Shown here one piece after another: positions 26,670 through 34,539 of a stretch of DNA of 64,000 bases; position 1 is the stretch's first letter; each line of letters opens with the position of its first letter. The position numbers and the translations under genes are program-made. The DNA comes from Marispirochaeta sp963667435 (lineage in GTDB: Bacteria > Spirochaetota > Spirochaetia > JC444 > Marispirochaetaceae): contig OY763414.1 of the NCBI GenBank assembly GCA_963667435.1, forward strand, positions 1,736,001 to 1,800,000, given 5' to 3'. Below the pieces are notes generated by a model. It was not told the DNA's origin and made no database searches. It saw only the letters and a program-made list of their open reading frames with translations.

Positions 26670-27644
26670 CTATTGATTATTCTCAGTATTCACAAATACT
26701 TCGTTCAATAATTGCGGTTCAATTTCAAACACATTTTCTCTGGTAACAAGAATTATCGGTATTGTCACATCTTTTCTAACAGGCTGACCGCTTAAATACG
26801 CAGCAAGCAGCCGAAGAGACTGCTGCCCCATCTCCAAAGGCTGCTGCATTGCAGCAGCGGCCAGTTTTCCCTCTTTTATCAGTTTAAGCGAAGATAAACT
26901 TCCGTCATAACCAACCTGAATAATAGAAGATCCCGGGAAATCCTGTTCCAGAATATCTGCAACAGCAATATTTCCAGTATCGTGCTGGGTAAATATACCG
27001 ACAAGATCCGGATGCCTTTTTATCAAATCGATAACTTCAGACTCTTCAAAAGCATTTTGTCGCATTTCAACAAGCTCTACAAATTTGAAATTAGTTCCCT
27101 TTAGGGCCGATAAAAATCCATTGGTACGGTCAATTCCAAACTGATGCCTCTGAACAACACCAATAATAGCAATCTCGCCCTCGGTAATCTGCTTTGTTTC
27201 CAGCTGATATACAAGATATTTGCCTATTACACTTGCTCCGTCAATGTTATTGGAATGCACATATGAAATATATTTATTACTATCTGCCCCGACTTCACAG
27301 ACAACCACAGGGACACCCGCCTTCTCAGCATACTCCAGTACATCTATTGTAGAGGCGGCGTTTACCGGTGAAATCACTATTCCGTCGACCCCCGCTTCAA
27401 TCAATTCCTTAACATGTTTTAACTGCAATGCCGGATCCAATGCCGAATTTCGTGAAAGAAGAGTACAATCGCCTAAACGCTCCGCTTCCATCTCCATACC
27501 AGCGAGTACATCATTCCAGAATTTATATTCAAGAGGGGCAACATAGGCGATGGTCTGGTGTTGTCCATCCTCAATAACCCCGTTACCGTAAAGGTTTAAG
27601 ACTCCGAGAAGGATAAACGCCAGCAACAAATACCTTCGTTTCAT
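26670..27644 (-). CDS. Periplasmic sugar-binding protein (Peripla_BP_4, RbsB-like), orphan
   Basis: 324 residues from the ATG at 27644, chosen for AAGGATAGA upstream and because it begins the signal peptide (MKRRYLLLAFILLG...YGNG). Body: IAYVAPLEYKFWNDVLAGMEMEAERLG, LIEAGVDGIVISPVNA, GVPVVVCEVGADSN, VGYDGSLSSLKLI, the pattern of ribose/galactose-type binding proteins. No permease or ATPase gene adjoins. Its 3' end lies 7 bp from the kinase gene's end (convergent). A role as a solute receptor for signalling or chemotaxis is possible. Confidence 0.87.
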   Translation of the reverse strand: MKRRYLLLAFILLGVLNLYGNGVIEDGQHQTIAYVAPLEYKFWNDVLAGMEMEAERLGDCTLLSRNSALDPALQLKHVKELIEAGVDGIVISPVNAASTIDVLEYAEKAGVPVVVCEVGADSNKYISYVHSNNIDGASVIGKYLVYQLETKQITEGEIAIIGVVQRHQFGIDRTNGFLSALKGTNFKFVELVEMRQNAFEESEVIDLIKRHPDLVGIFTQHDTGNIAVADILEQDFPGSSIIQVGYDGSLSSLKLIKEGKLAAAAMQQPLEMGQQSLRLLAAYLSGQPVRKDVTIPIILVTRENVFEIEPQLLNEVFVNTENNQ

Positions 27645-27961
27645 TCTATCCTTAACTGTATTATTCCCTATTATACAAAGCAAGTGATTACACTCAAAAC
27701 AGCTTAGGAATTTTGTTCAGTACATGTTCCAATCAGATTGTGATACCGATTCAATGGTCCCTGGAAATCAAGCTGCAGAGAGAGAATCATATAACCGAGC
27801 CTGATCATTCCTATGTCTTCACATATTCCCCCACTACATTCAGGGGCTCAAGGGAGTAAATAATCAGGAAAATCAGAAGAAGAAACTTCAGCAGGGTCTG
27901 AATAGATGGTTTCATGCAGCTAAAATTTCTACTATCCGATCTTCCCTATTGTATGCTTTAC
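27645..27961. other. Intergenic stretch of about 317 bp
   Basis: Between the sugar-binding-protein gene start and the end of the aldo/keto reductase gene. Apart from the short membrane ORF at 27811-27915 nothing clear is seen. The promoter of the binding-protein gene should lie in its left part, but no strong consensus is visible. Confidence 0.4.
27811..27915 (-). CDS. Possible 34-residue single-pass membrane peptide
   Basis: An ATG at 27915 opens MKPSIQTLLKFLLLIFLIIY, a lone hydrophobic segment, followed by about 14 polar residues and a stop. There is no good ribosome site. It may be a real small membrane protein, the signal-peptide remnant of a decayed gene, or chance. Confidence 0.2.
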   Translation of the reverse strand: MKPSIQTLLKFLLLIFLIIYSLEPLNVVGEYVKT

Positions 27962-28948
27962 CTAGGAAAGAGCCTCCACATCGCTTCGAATCTGAGCTAC
28001 ATCCGCTGCATCCAGCTCAAGCTCTCCACCCGGGGCATTCTCTTCAATCTGAGAAATCTTTCGGGCTCCTCCCAGTACATGTACATTGCTGCCGGTTCCC
28101 TGAGCAGCAGTCCATGCAATTACCAACTGGGTCATAGTACAGTTGTATTTTTTGCAGAGGGGTTTCCATTTTTCTGTAAGCTCAACAATCTTTACAAGGT
28201 TTTCCTTCTCAAACCATTTGATCTTGCTTTTGGCAAGTCCCATGTTGACCGGTGTATCCAGAGAATATTTTCCGGTGAGAATCCCTCGCTCAAGAGGAGA
28301 ATAAGCCTGAAAGGTAACGCCATGTTCTTTACAGAGATCGAAAAACATTCCTTCCATTCTACGGTCAAGCATACTGTACTTTTCCTGAATCAGATCCAGA
28401 TCGCCATTGTTCACATACTCCATAAACTGTTCTCTGTTCAGATTTGAAGCACCGATGGCACGTATTTTCCCCTGTTTTTTCAGATCCATCAGGTAGCCCA
28501 TGGTATCGCTGATTGGAATGGGATACTCTTCCGTTGCCTGCCAGTGAACAATATAGAGGTCCAGGTAATCAGTCTGAAGCCTTTTCAGGCTCATTTCGAT
28601 CTCTTCCGCCAGACGCTCAGGACTGGCATTCCTAACAATCCGGACGCCGTCCCGCTCCATCAGCACTCCGCCTTCCTTCACATCCCAGCGGATTCCGCAT
28701 TTTGTTGCCAGAATATAGTCATCTCTCCGACCCTTTAATGCTTTTCCCACAACCTCCTCACTATGGCCAAGACCATACGCCGGAGCTGTGTCCAGAAGAG
28801 TGATACCAAGTTCCCGTGCACGGTGAATGGTCTTGATGGATTCACTGTCATCACTGGGGCCCCAGTTACTGTCTCCGCCTATTGCCCATGCTCCGATTCC
28901 AACAACGGAGGCTTTAATACCTGATTTACCAATTGTCATTTGTTTCAA
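27962..28948 (-). CDS. Aldo/keto reductase (second type, YccK/IolS-like)
   Basis: 328 residues. The start is a TTG at 28948: AGGAG lies 7 nt before it, while the in-frame ATG at 28939 is too far away. N-terminus MTIGKSGIKASVVGIGAWAIGG. Tetrad residues are in DTAPAYGLGHSE (Asp, Tyr), LATKCG (Lys) and IVHWQ (His). The C-terminus carries the nucleotide-binding VLGGARKISQIEENA. This is the AKR11-13 type with preference for small aldehydes or sugar derivatives. An 18-bp palindrome lies 48 bp upstream, so a dedicated regulator is likely. Confidence 0.9.
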   Translation of the reverse strand: MKQMTIGKSGIKASVVGIGAWAIGGDSNWGPSDDSESIKTIHRARELGITLLDTAPAYGLGHSEEVVGKALKGRRDDYILATKCGIRWDVKEGGVLMERDGVRIVRNASPERLAEEIEMSLKRLQTDYLDLYIVHWQATEEYPIPISDTMGYLMDLKKQGKIRAIGASNLNREQFMEYVNNGDLDLIQEKYSMLDRRMEGMFFDLCKEHGVTFQAYSPLERGILTGKYSLDTPVNMGLAKSKIKWFEKENLVKIVELTEKWKPLCKKYNCTMTQLVIAWTAAQGTGSNVHVLGGARKISQIEENAPGGELELDAADVAQIRSDVEALS

Positions 28949-28995
28949 AATGCTGCTCCTTCATAGTAGAAGATTTAGTAATTGACACTACTTTG

Positions 28996-29013
28996 CTTGT
29001 AAGCCCTTACAAG
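28996..29013. promoter_or_regulatory. Perfect operator-like palindrome between divergent genes
   Basis: CTTGTAAG-CC-CTTACAAG is an 18-bp sequence with perfect 8-bp arms. It lies between the divergent aldo/keto reductase and PIG-L genes; TTGACA (28982-28987) and TATACA (29014-29019) flank it. The size and arm form suit a MerR- or TetR-type regulator. No regulator gene for it is in the window. Confidence 0.5.
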
Positions 29014-29117
29014 TATACACTCTATTGGATCGTTACAAAAGACCCTCCTTATTGCATACAAAATAAATATACGCTATTCTGAAATCTGATACATCTGAAA
29101 CAACAACGGAGGCTCCT

Positions 29118-29858
29118 ATGGGAAATAAAGATATGCTAGTAATCAGTGCTCACGCTGCAGACTATTGCACCCGGGCGGGTGGAACGATCGCCAAGTATAT
29201 AAAACTAGGATGGAAAGTACACATTATAGCCCTGACCCTGGGAGCAAAAGGGGAATCCGGCAGCTACTGGCAGGATAACCCGGGAGGAACTGTTGAAGAA
29301 TGTGAATCCATCAGACAGAAGGAATCACAGGCAGCTGCGGATTTCCTCGGTGCAAAGATAGAATTCCTGAAGTATAACGACTATCCTCTGACCATCAATG
29401 AGGAGCGGCTCCGGGTACTCACCAGACGGATTCTCGATATCCGACCGGAAATAGTACTGACCCACTATGAAAATGATCCAACCAATGTAGACCATCAGAT
29501 AACCTCCAAAGCTGTCATCCGGTCTGTGACCAACGCTGCTCAGATAGGCTCTTTCCCCAACACTCCAGCCCACCCTTTTCCCAATCTCTATTTCTTTGAA
29601 AGCACCGTGCCTATGTCTGAGTTCAACCAATTCTGCCCCGATACCTACATGGATATTGATGATGTGTTCGAAACAAAAATGGAGGCTATTAAACGTTTTG
29701 AATGCCAACCGCAACTGGGATTCTATTATTCCCATTTTGCAGTTCACCGCGGGTTTCAGGCAACCAACTGGGCAAAACGGAAGATTGAACATGCAGAAGG
29801 ATTTGTACGCTACATTCCGCTGATTACGGATGAGTTTCCGTTGATTGAGAGAAAATAG
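29118..29858 (+). CDS. PIG-L (LmbE) family deacetylase / GalB-like hydratase
   Basis: 246 residues. Zinc-binding motifs of the PIG-L fold are visible: SAHAADYCTRAGG near the N-terminus (a variant of AHPDD) and HYENDPTNVDHQ in the middle. Most members are N-acetylglucosamine deacetylases. The SAHAAD form, with RAGG following, resembles 4-oxalomesaconate hydratase GalB of aromatic catabolism, which belongs to this fold, so that is a serious alternative. GGAGG lies 5 nt before the ATG. It diverges from the aldo/keto reductase. Confidence 0.8.
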   Translation: MGNKDMLVISAHAADYCTRAGGTIAKYIKLGWKVHIIALTLGAKGESGSYWQDNPGGTVEECESIRQKESQAAADFLGAKIEFLKYNDYPLTINEERLRVLTRRILDIRPEIVLTHYENDPTNVDHQITSKAVIRSVTNAAQIGSFPNTPAHPFPNLYFFESTVPMSEFNQFCPDTYMDIDDVFETKMEAIKRFECQPQLGFYYSHFAVHRGFQATNWAKRKIEHAEGFVRYIPLITDEFPLIERK

Positions 29859-29905
29859 ACGGCGAAAATATTAATAAGGTGTCATGATTAGATACTGAGC
29901 TGATC

Positions 29906-30015
29906 AACCCTCACCCCCCAGACCCCTCTCCCAAAGGCGAGGGGGAGAAAGGGAGAATACGCAAACCGATCGTTCCCCCTTCTCCCTCTGGGAGAAGGGC
30001 CGGGGATCAGGGTCC
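29906..30015. repeat. REP/MITE-like GC-rich element, copy 2
   Basis: Begins AACCCTCACCCCCC and ends near GGATCAGGGTCC, with internal blocks CCCTCTCCC-AAA-GGCGAGGGGG and CTTCTCCCTCTGGGAGAAGGG. As in copy 1, it sits between convergent gene ends (PIG-L and the TIM-barrel isomerase). Confidence 0.75.
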
Positions 30016-30054
30016 TCGTTAAGATCAACACTAAAATTCTGTTAGAAATCTGAC

Positions 30055-30855
30055 CTAACTTATTGCAAGCTGCTTCAGATAAGCACAGGTTTCAGCAGCT
30101 TCGGCCAGAAAATCATCGGTAAAAGCTTCAAGACTTATACCTCCGGTATACGCGATATTTCGCAGATGTCTGAAGAACTCCTCGTAGTCCTGCCCGTCTC
30201 CAGGTTTCGGGAACACCCTCGCTTCAGGATTGGCAATATGACAATGGAGAAGCCGACTTCCCGCCTGAGTAACAATCTCCGAAGATTCATTTTCCAGTAT
30301 TAGGTGGTAATAATCAGCCAGCACTTTAACTGCAGGATGATCTACTTCGCGACTGAGACGAATCCCCTCCGCCACACTGTTGACAATGTTGCTCTCACCC
30401 CTGTTCAGATGCTCTATAACTATGGTTATACCCCTCCTATCTGCAGCCTCTCCGGCAAGACGAAGAAATGAAACAATTTGATTCCAGGCTTCATCAAGGG
30501 AAAAACCGTCCGGAACATTCCTGGCCCCGGAGCTTCCGAAGCAGAGCAACCGGGAATCCAATTCCGCAACCCTCTCCAGGGAGCGTTCAAGATACTCAGC
30601 AATCTGTTCACCGGAGGCAGGAATTCCGGTGAGCCTGAGTTCGGCGGGGATAAAATTATTACAGCACAGACAGTTTAAACCGGAGGCATCAACCTCCCGG
30701 ACCAGATTATGAAAATCACCATCCGACAGCTCCATCATCTGCGCAACCGGAAGATCAAGATAGTCAAAACCTGCTTCTGCGATTGCAGGCACAGCCCACC
30801 GACCCACAGAATCCTCTTCGGTGGCCAGCATATTTGTGCAACATCCAATTAACAT
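30055..30855 (-). CDS. Sugar phosphate isomerase/epimerase family (xylose-isomerase-like TIM barrel)
   Basis: 266 residues. The ATG at 30855 is chosen because a perfect AGGAGGT lies 6 nt before it; the upstream in-frame ATG at 30873 would encode that ribosome site as protein. Body: LIGCCTNMLATE at the N-terminus, AGFDYLDLPVAQM, LNCLCCNNFIP, ITIVIEHLNRGESNIVNS (metal-binding Glu/His), VKVLADYYHLI, LLHCHIAN and a final GGISLEAFT. These strand-end residues form the divalent metal site of AP_endonuc_2 TIM barrels. Substrate unknown (a ketose or inositol-type sugar is typical). It is cotranscribed after the REC-PAS-PAS gene (25-nt gap). Confidence 0.85.
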   Translation of the reverse strand: MLIGCCTNMLATEEDSVGRWAVPAIAEAGFDYLDLPVAQMMELSDGDFHNLVREVDASGLNCLCCNNFIPAELRLTGIPASGEQIAEYLERSLERVAELDSRLLCFGSSGARNVPDGFSLDEAWNQIVSFLRLAGEAADRRGITIVIEHLNRGESNIVNSVAEGIRLSREVDHPAVKVLADYYHLILENESSEIVTQAGSRLLHCHIANPEARVFPKPGDGQDYEEFFRHLRNIAYTGGISLEAFTDDFLAEAAETCAYLKQLAIS

Positions 30856-30880
30856 TTTTATACCTCCTGACATCCCTGAT

Positions 30881-32032
30881 TCAGCTTCGGTGGCCAGCCA
30901 TGCTTTCCGTTGTAATAACCATTACCTCGTTAACACAGCCATTCGAATCAAAAAGAGGAACAAAAACCATCTCTGCATTCAGCTTATCCCCTTTCGCAGG
31001 GTACACTACCATGGTTGTCTGCACTTTACCGAGCTCCAGGGCTCTGCTCAGGCTAAGGTCCCAGGCTTTGTACAGATCAGGCCACACTTCGGAATCCAGG
31101 CGCCCGATAAAATGCTCGGAGCCCTGATTAAATATTCTGGTTACCGATTTATTGACAAACTGGATTTGCCTCTCACCATTCAGAATTACAATTAAATTGG
31201 GCATGTTATCCAGAGCTGTCTGGTAGCGTTGCTCTGTCTCCCGGAGAGCCTCCTCAAATCTGCGGTGAGAAGTAATATCCCGACCAATGCCGAGAACTCC
31301 CATAATAGCCCCATCGGTATCGTAGATAGGGCTCTTCTTTGTTTCCAGCAGAGTCTCTGATCCGTCAGATTTAAAAGTGATCCACTCCTCATTCACCACC
31401 GATTTTCCCGCCTCCATGGCTATCTGGTCATGGGCGCGGAAAAAGTCGGCAAGCTCTCGGTCAACAAAATCATAATCGGTCTTCCCGACAATCTCATGCT
31501 CTTTTGCCCCATAGAATTCTTCAAAACGTCGGTTACAGGAGAGGTATACACCTTCAGCATCCTTCATCCAGACAAGATCAGGTATATTCTTTACCAGAGT
31601 ACGCATGAGGAATTCACTGTTCTGGTGCTTTTTATGCATTTCAAAAAGCTGAAAAGCCATCTCAATGGAAGACTGAAGAACAAAATCCCCGGAGTTCTTT
31701 ATAATATACCCGTAGCGGGTAATTCCCTGCACCCGGTCAACCATCTCCTTCTCAGAATGTGCAGTAAGAAACACAATGGGAAGGTCACACTTTTCAAGAA
31801 TTATCCTTGCGGTTTCGGTTCCATCCATCCCGGCCCCAAGGTCGATATCCATAAGGATAAGATCAATGCCGGTTCCGTTGAAAACCGCTTCAACAGCCTT
31901 CTCCCCGGAGACAGCAGTCTTTACGGTGTATCCAAAAGCTGAAAGCTTCTGAGCTTCCGCCATGGATATTATTGCCTGATCCTCCACCAGAAGAATCGTT
32001 CGAGGCTGCTGTTTCCTGTCCTGTTCACTCAT
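30881..32032 (-). CDS. REC-PAS-PAS protein without output domain
   Basis: 383 residues from the ATG at 32032, which overlaps the upstream gene's end by 8 nt; a longer frame would run into that gene. The receiver (about 12-130) has ILLVEDQA, the phospho-acceptor Asp near 62 (LILMDIDLG) and Lys in YIIKNS. Two PAS domains follow (NIPDLVWMKDAEGVYLSCN with a PAC-like GVLGIGRDIT, then LDNMPNLIVILNGERQIQFVN). The protein then stops. Homologues of this layout normally continue into a histidine kinase, so this is either a partner-less sensor or a truncated kinase. Confidence 0.88.
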   Translation of the reverse strand: MSEQDRKQQPRTILLVEDQAIISMAEAQKLSAFGYTVKTAVSGEKAVEAVFNGTGIDLILMDIDLGAGMDGTETARIILEKCDLPIVFLTAHSEKEMVDRVQGITRYGYIIKNSGDFVLQSSIEMAFQLFEMHKKHQNSEFLMRTLVKNIPDLVWMKDAEGVYLSCNRRFEEFYGAKEHEIVGKTDYDFVDRELADFFRAHDQIAMEAGKSVVNEEWITFKSDGSETLLETKKSPIYDTDGAIMGVLGIGRDITSHRRFEEALRETEQRYQTALDNMPNLIVILNGERQIQFVNKSVTRIFNQGSEHFIGRLDSEVWPDLYKAWDLSLSRALELGKVQTTMVVYPAKGDKLNAEMVFVPLFDSNGCVNEVMVITTESMAGHRS

Positions 32033-32657
32033 TCCGTTCTCCAAGGGGGCTAACCGCCCGGACGATAACCTGATTTTTTCCCGATCTCTTTGCCGTGTAC
32101 AAAGCCTCATCAGCCTCCTGTATCAGAAGTGTGGTATCAGGAATAGTTTTTATCCATCCACCGGAAACCCCGCCACTCAAAGTGATTCTGCCTGAGACTA
32201 CCCCTTTGCGATGAGGTAACTCCAGAGAAAATATATGGAGGCGAATCCTTTCGGCCACAAGAGCGGCCTCCCCTGAATCAACGCCGGGAAGAAAGATTGC
32301 CGTTGATTCCACAGCTTCCCGGACATAAGGATGAGGATTCCGATACTGAATAATCATTCCCACGATCATTACAGGCGAGATTGCAAGAAGGCGTATATAA
32401 AGAGCCGTTTTAAAAACATCATGAATCATGAAGAAATCAGAAATTAGAAACAGATCATAGACAAGAAGCGCAAGAAAACCAGCGATATAGAGATGATAGG
32501 ATCTCTCCTTTCTGGAATCCTCATTGTAAAAGGCTTCCAGATGTTCCGGAAACGTAAGTCTCCAGGGAAACTTATCCAGAGTCTGGTCTACCAGCGAGGC
32601 CAGACTGAGATTAATATTGTTCGCAGCTTTTGCGTCTGTATAGTGCAGCTTCTCCAT
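32025..32657 (-). pseudogene. Internally deleted membrane diguanylate cyclase
   Basis: An open frame of about 210 residues (ATG at 32657; an in-frame TTG at 32702 is an alternative, and the ribosome site is poor for both). The N-terminal part holds a polar helix region and two TM segments (YIAGFLALLVYDLFLISDFF and ALYIRLLAISPVMIVGMII). Straight after, the sequence jumps to the back half of a GGDEF domain: AIFLPGVDSGEAALVAERIR, then ITLSGGVSGG and ADEALYTAKRSGKNQVI. The front half of the domain, including the nucleotide and metal site with the GGDEF motif itself, is missing. No stop or frameshift is present, so a truncated membrane protein may still be made. It cannot be a cyclase. Confidence 0.8.
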
Positions 32658-32818
32658 GCTCCTGATAATTATAATCGCAAAAGAAGGATTATCCGAGAAC
32701 AATCCGGGAAAACTGTTTTAAACCTGTTCGCAGGTACAGAATAACTCATTAATTCACCTTCGCATAATGGCGGAATTAATCTAAACCTGGATAAAATACC
32801 CCGGGATATCTGTAGAAA

Positions 32819-33733
32819 TTATTGTGATACAGCCTGAAAATCAGGCAAATCCCGAATAACACCCTGTGCTAAAAGAAACTCTGCCAGTGTACGAAGTTCA
32901 CCTGTATACTCAGCAATCGGAGTGAAACCAAACCGGTGAAGCCCAAGACTTTTTTCCAACAGTGACGGGTTAAGACCTGTTACCGATGCCAGGACCTGCC
33001 GATTATCTTCAGATAAACCTCCAGAAAATGAAAGGGTTTCACCATTATCTTTTAGCCGCTCTATCATCAAGTCAATCTGCTCCTGAAAAAGTTCCACCGC
33101 CTGCCTGGTTGCAACAAGCACAAGAGGATATGAACGCCCGCTTATAGTGAGGGGAGTTATCGTGAAACTTTCACCTAAAAACATAAGTTTATCCGCCATA
33201 ATACTTGGAGTCGGTTCGCTCGCGGACAGGGCATCAACCTCGCCCGAGGAGAGAGCTGTCAGCTGCAGATCCGGGGACATATCAATCAGCCGGGGAAATG
33301 GTGTACCTGATGCATTTTCCCGGATTCGAAGCCAATCAAGCAATGCCGCATGCGTGCTGGTACCAAACTTAACTGCAATACGAGCTGGATTTACGTCACG
33401 AGAGACCATCCTATGCCGTGAAGGGCCATCACCATGGACACCGAGAAAAACAATCTTTTCAGGATATCTCGAAGCCAGAGTAACTGCAACGGCATCTCCC
33501 ATGGTGGCAACATGCGCATTTTCGGTTATCAGCGCCTCAGCACACAGATTCCCTGAAGAAAAGCGCTGAATATCAAAGATTTCTTCCTCTTCAAGTTCAA
33601 GTGCTGTCAGGATTGCAGAAGCATCTCCTACCCTATCCTGATAGGCAAACATCGGTTTTTCGGGAATTCCTTCCCCGTAACCGGCAATAAGCAAAACACA
33701 AAGTAATACCAGATAAATTGCGGTATTTTTCAT
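32819..33733 (-). CDS. ABC transporter substrate-binding protein (SsuA/NMT1-THI5-like)
   Basis: 304 residues with a signal peptide (IYLVLLCVLLIAGYGEG). The fold and motifs are those of nitrate/sulfonate/taurine-type binding proteins: YPEKIVFLGVHGDGPSRHRMVSR, ARIAVKFGTSTHAALLDWL, LTALSSGEVDALSASEPTPSIM. The lipobox position shows Tyr where Cys is usual, so it is probably free in the periplasm. Last gene of the operon that begins with the giant activase (26 nt after the ATPase gene). The ligand is unknown; sulfonates, thiamine precursors, nitrate and aromatic acids are all used by the family. Confidence 0.85.
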   Translation of the reverse strand: MKNTAIYLVLLCVLLIAGYGEGIPEKPMFAYQDRVGDASAILTALELEEEEIFDIQRFSSGNLCAEALITENAHVATMGDAVAVTLASRYPEKIVFLGVHGDGPSRHRMVSRDVNPARIAVKFGTSTHAALLDWLRIRENASGTPFPRLIDMSPDLQLTALSSGEVDALSASEPTPSIMADKLMFLGESFTITPLTISGRSYPLVLVATRQAVELFQEQIDLMIERLKDNGETLSFSGGLSEDNRQVLASVTGLNPSLLEKSLGLHRFGFTPIAEYTGELRTLAEFLLAQGVIRDLPDFQAVSQ

Positions 33734-33759
33734 TATCTATCTCCTGATTCTATTCAAGA

Positions 33760-34539
33760 TCAGCAATTACATCCTTCTCCAGGGGGACAGCATAGCTCCA
33801 TGGTTCTGCGTATTTCCGCAGTCATACGAAGAAAATTAGGGTCAGCAAGACGAACATTCTGGCGATCATAACCTGAACATCCATCATCTCCGAGAACCCA
33901 CTCCTGACTGATCCTTGCAGGCCTTGAGCTCATAAGGACAATCCTGGTACCAATTAATACTGCTTCCTGAATGGAATGGGTAATAAAAACGACTGTTTTT
34001 CTGTAGCCGCGCCATAGATCCACTATTTCCCTGTTCATACGAAGTCTTGTTTGTTCATCCAAACTGGAAAAGGGTTCATCCATCAGCATTAAATCTGCTC
34101 CCATGGCGACCGCTCGGGCTATAGCGGCTTTCTGTTTCATGCCTCCGGATAACTCATGAGGCATGGAATGGTGCACACCCCGTAGTCCGGCAATTTTTAA
34201 AGCTTTATCTACCTGTTCTTCAGTATCGCTCCTGGAAGACTTCAGAGCGAGACGAATATTCTGCTCCACCGTAAGCCATGGAATTAGTGCCGGTTCCTGA
34301 AAAACTACCGCCCTATCCCGCCCTGGGCCGGTTACCTGCTTTCCGAGAAAATGGACCTGTCCGATTTCTGGCAGAATAAAACCTGCAGCCATGTTCAACA
34401 GGGTAGACTTGCCACAGCCCGAAGGGCCTAGAATGCAGAGGAATTCACCGCATTTTACTGTCAGATCCACCCCTGCCACAGCCGGATGCTCACGTCCACG
34501 TTGATAAAACGCATGAGAAACACTATGGTATTCAAGCAT
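33760..34539 (-). CDS. ABC transporter ATPase (SsuB/TauB-like) with Cys-rich C-terminal tail
   Basis: 259 residues from the ATG at 34539, which shares one base with the permease stop (TAATG). Walker A LGPSGCGKST, Q-loop VVFQEPALIPW, signature LSGGMKQKAAIARA, Walker B LMLMDEPFSSLD, H-loop FITHS, all intact. The protein ends CCPPGEGCNC, four cysteines in ten residues. Such tails are not usual in SsuB/TauB proteins and could bind a metal or Fe-S cluster (inference). Confidence 0.95.
   Translation of the reverse strand: MLEYHSVSHAFYQRGREHPAVAGVDLTVKCGEFLCILGPSGCGKSTLLNMAAGFILPEIGQVHFLGKQVTGPGRDRAVVFQEPALIPWLTVEQNIRLALKSSRSDTEEQVDKALKIAGLRGVHHSMPHELSGGMKQKAAIARAVAMGADLMLMDEPFSSLDEQTRLRMNREIVDLWRGYRKTVVFITHSIQEAVLIGTRIVLMSSRPARISQEWVLGDDGCSGYDRQNVRLADPNFLRMTAEIRRTMELCCPPGEGCNC

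Noticed and set aside
32819..33733. Substrate-binding protein as a lipoprotein
   Set aside because: The lipobox-like LIAGY has Tyr where the acylated Cys is required, so a plain signal peptide is called.
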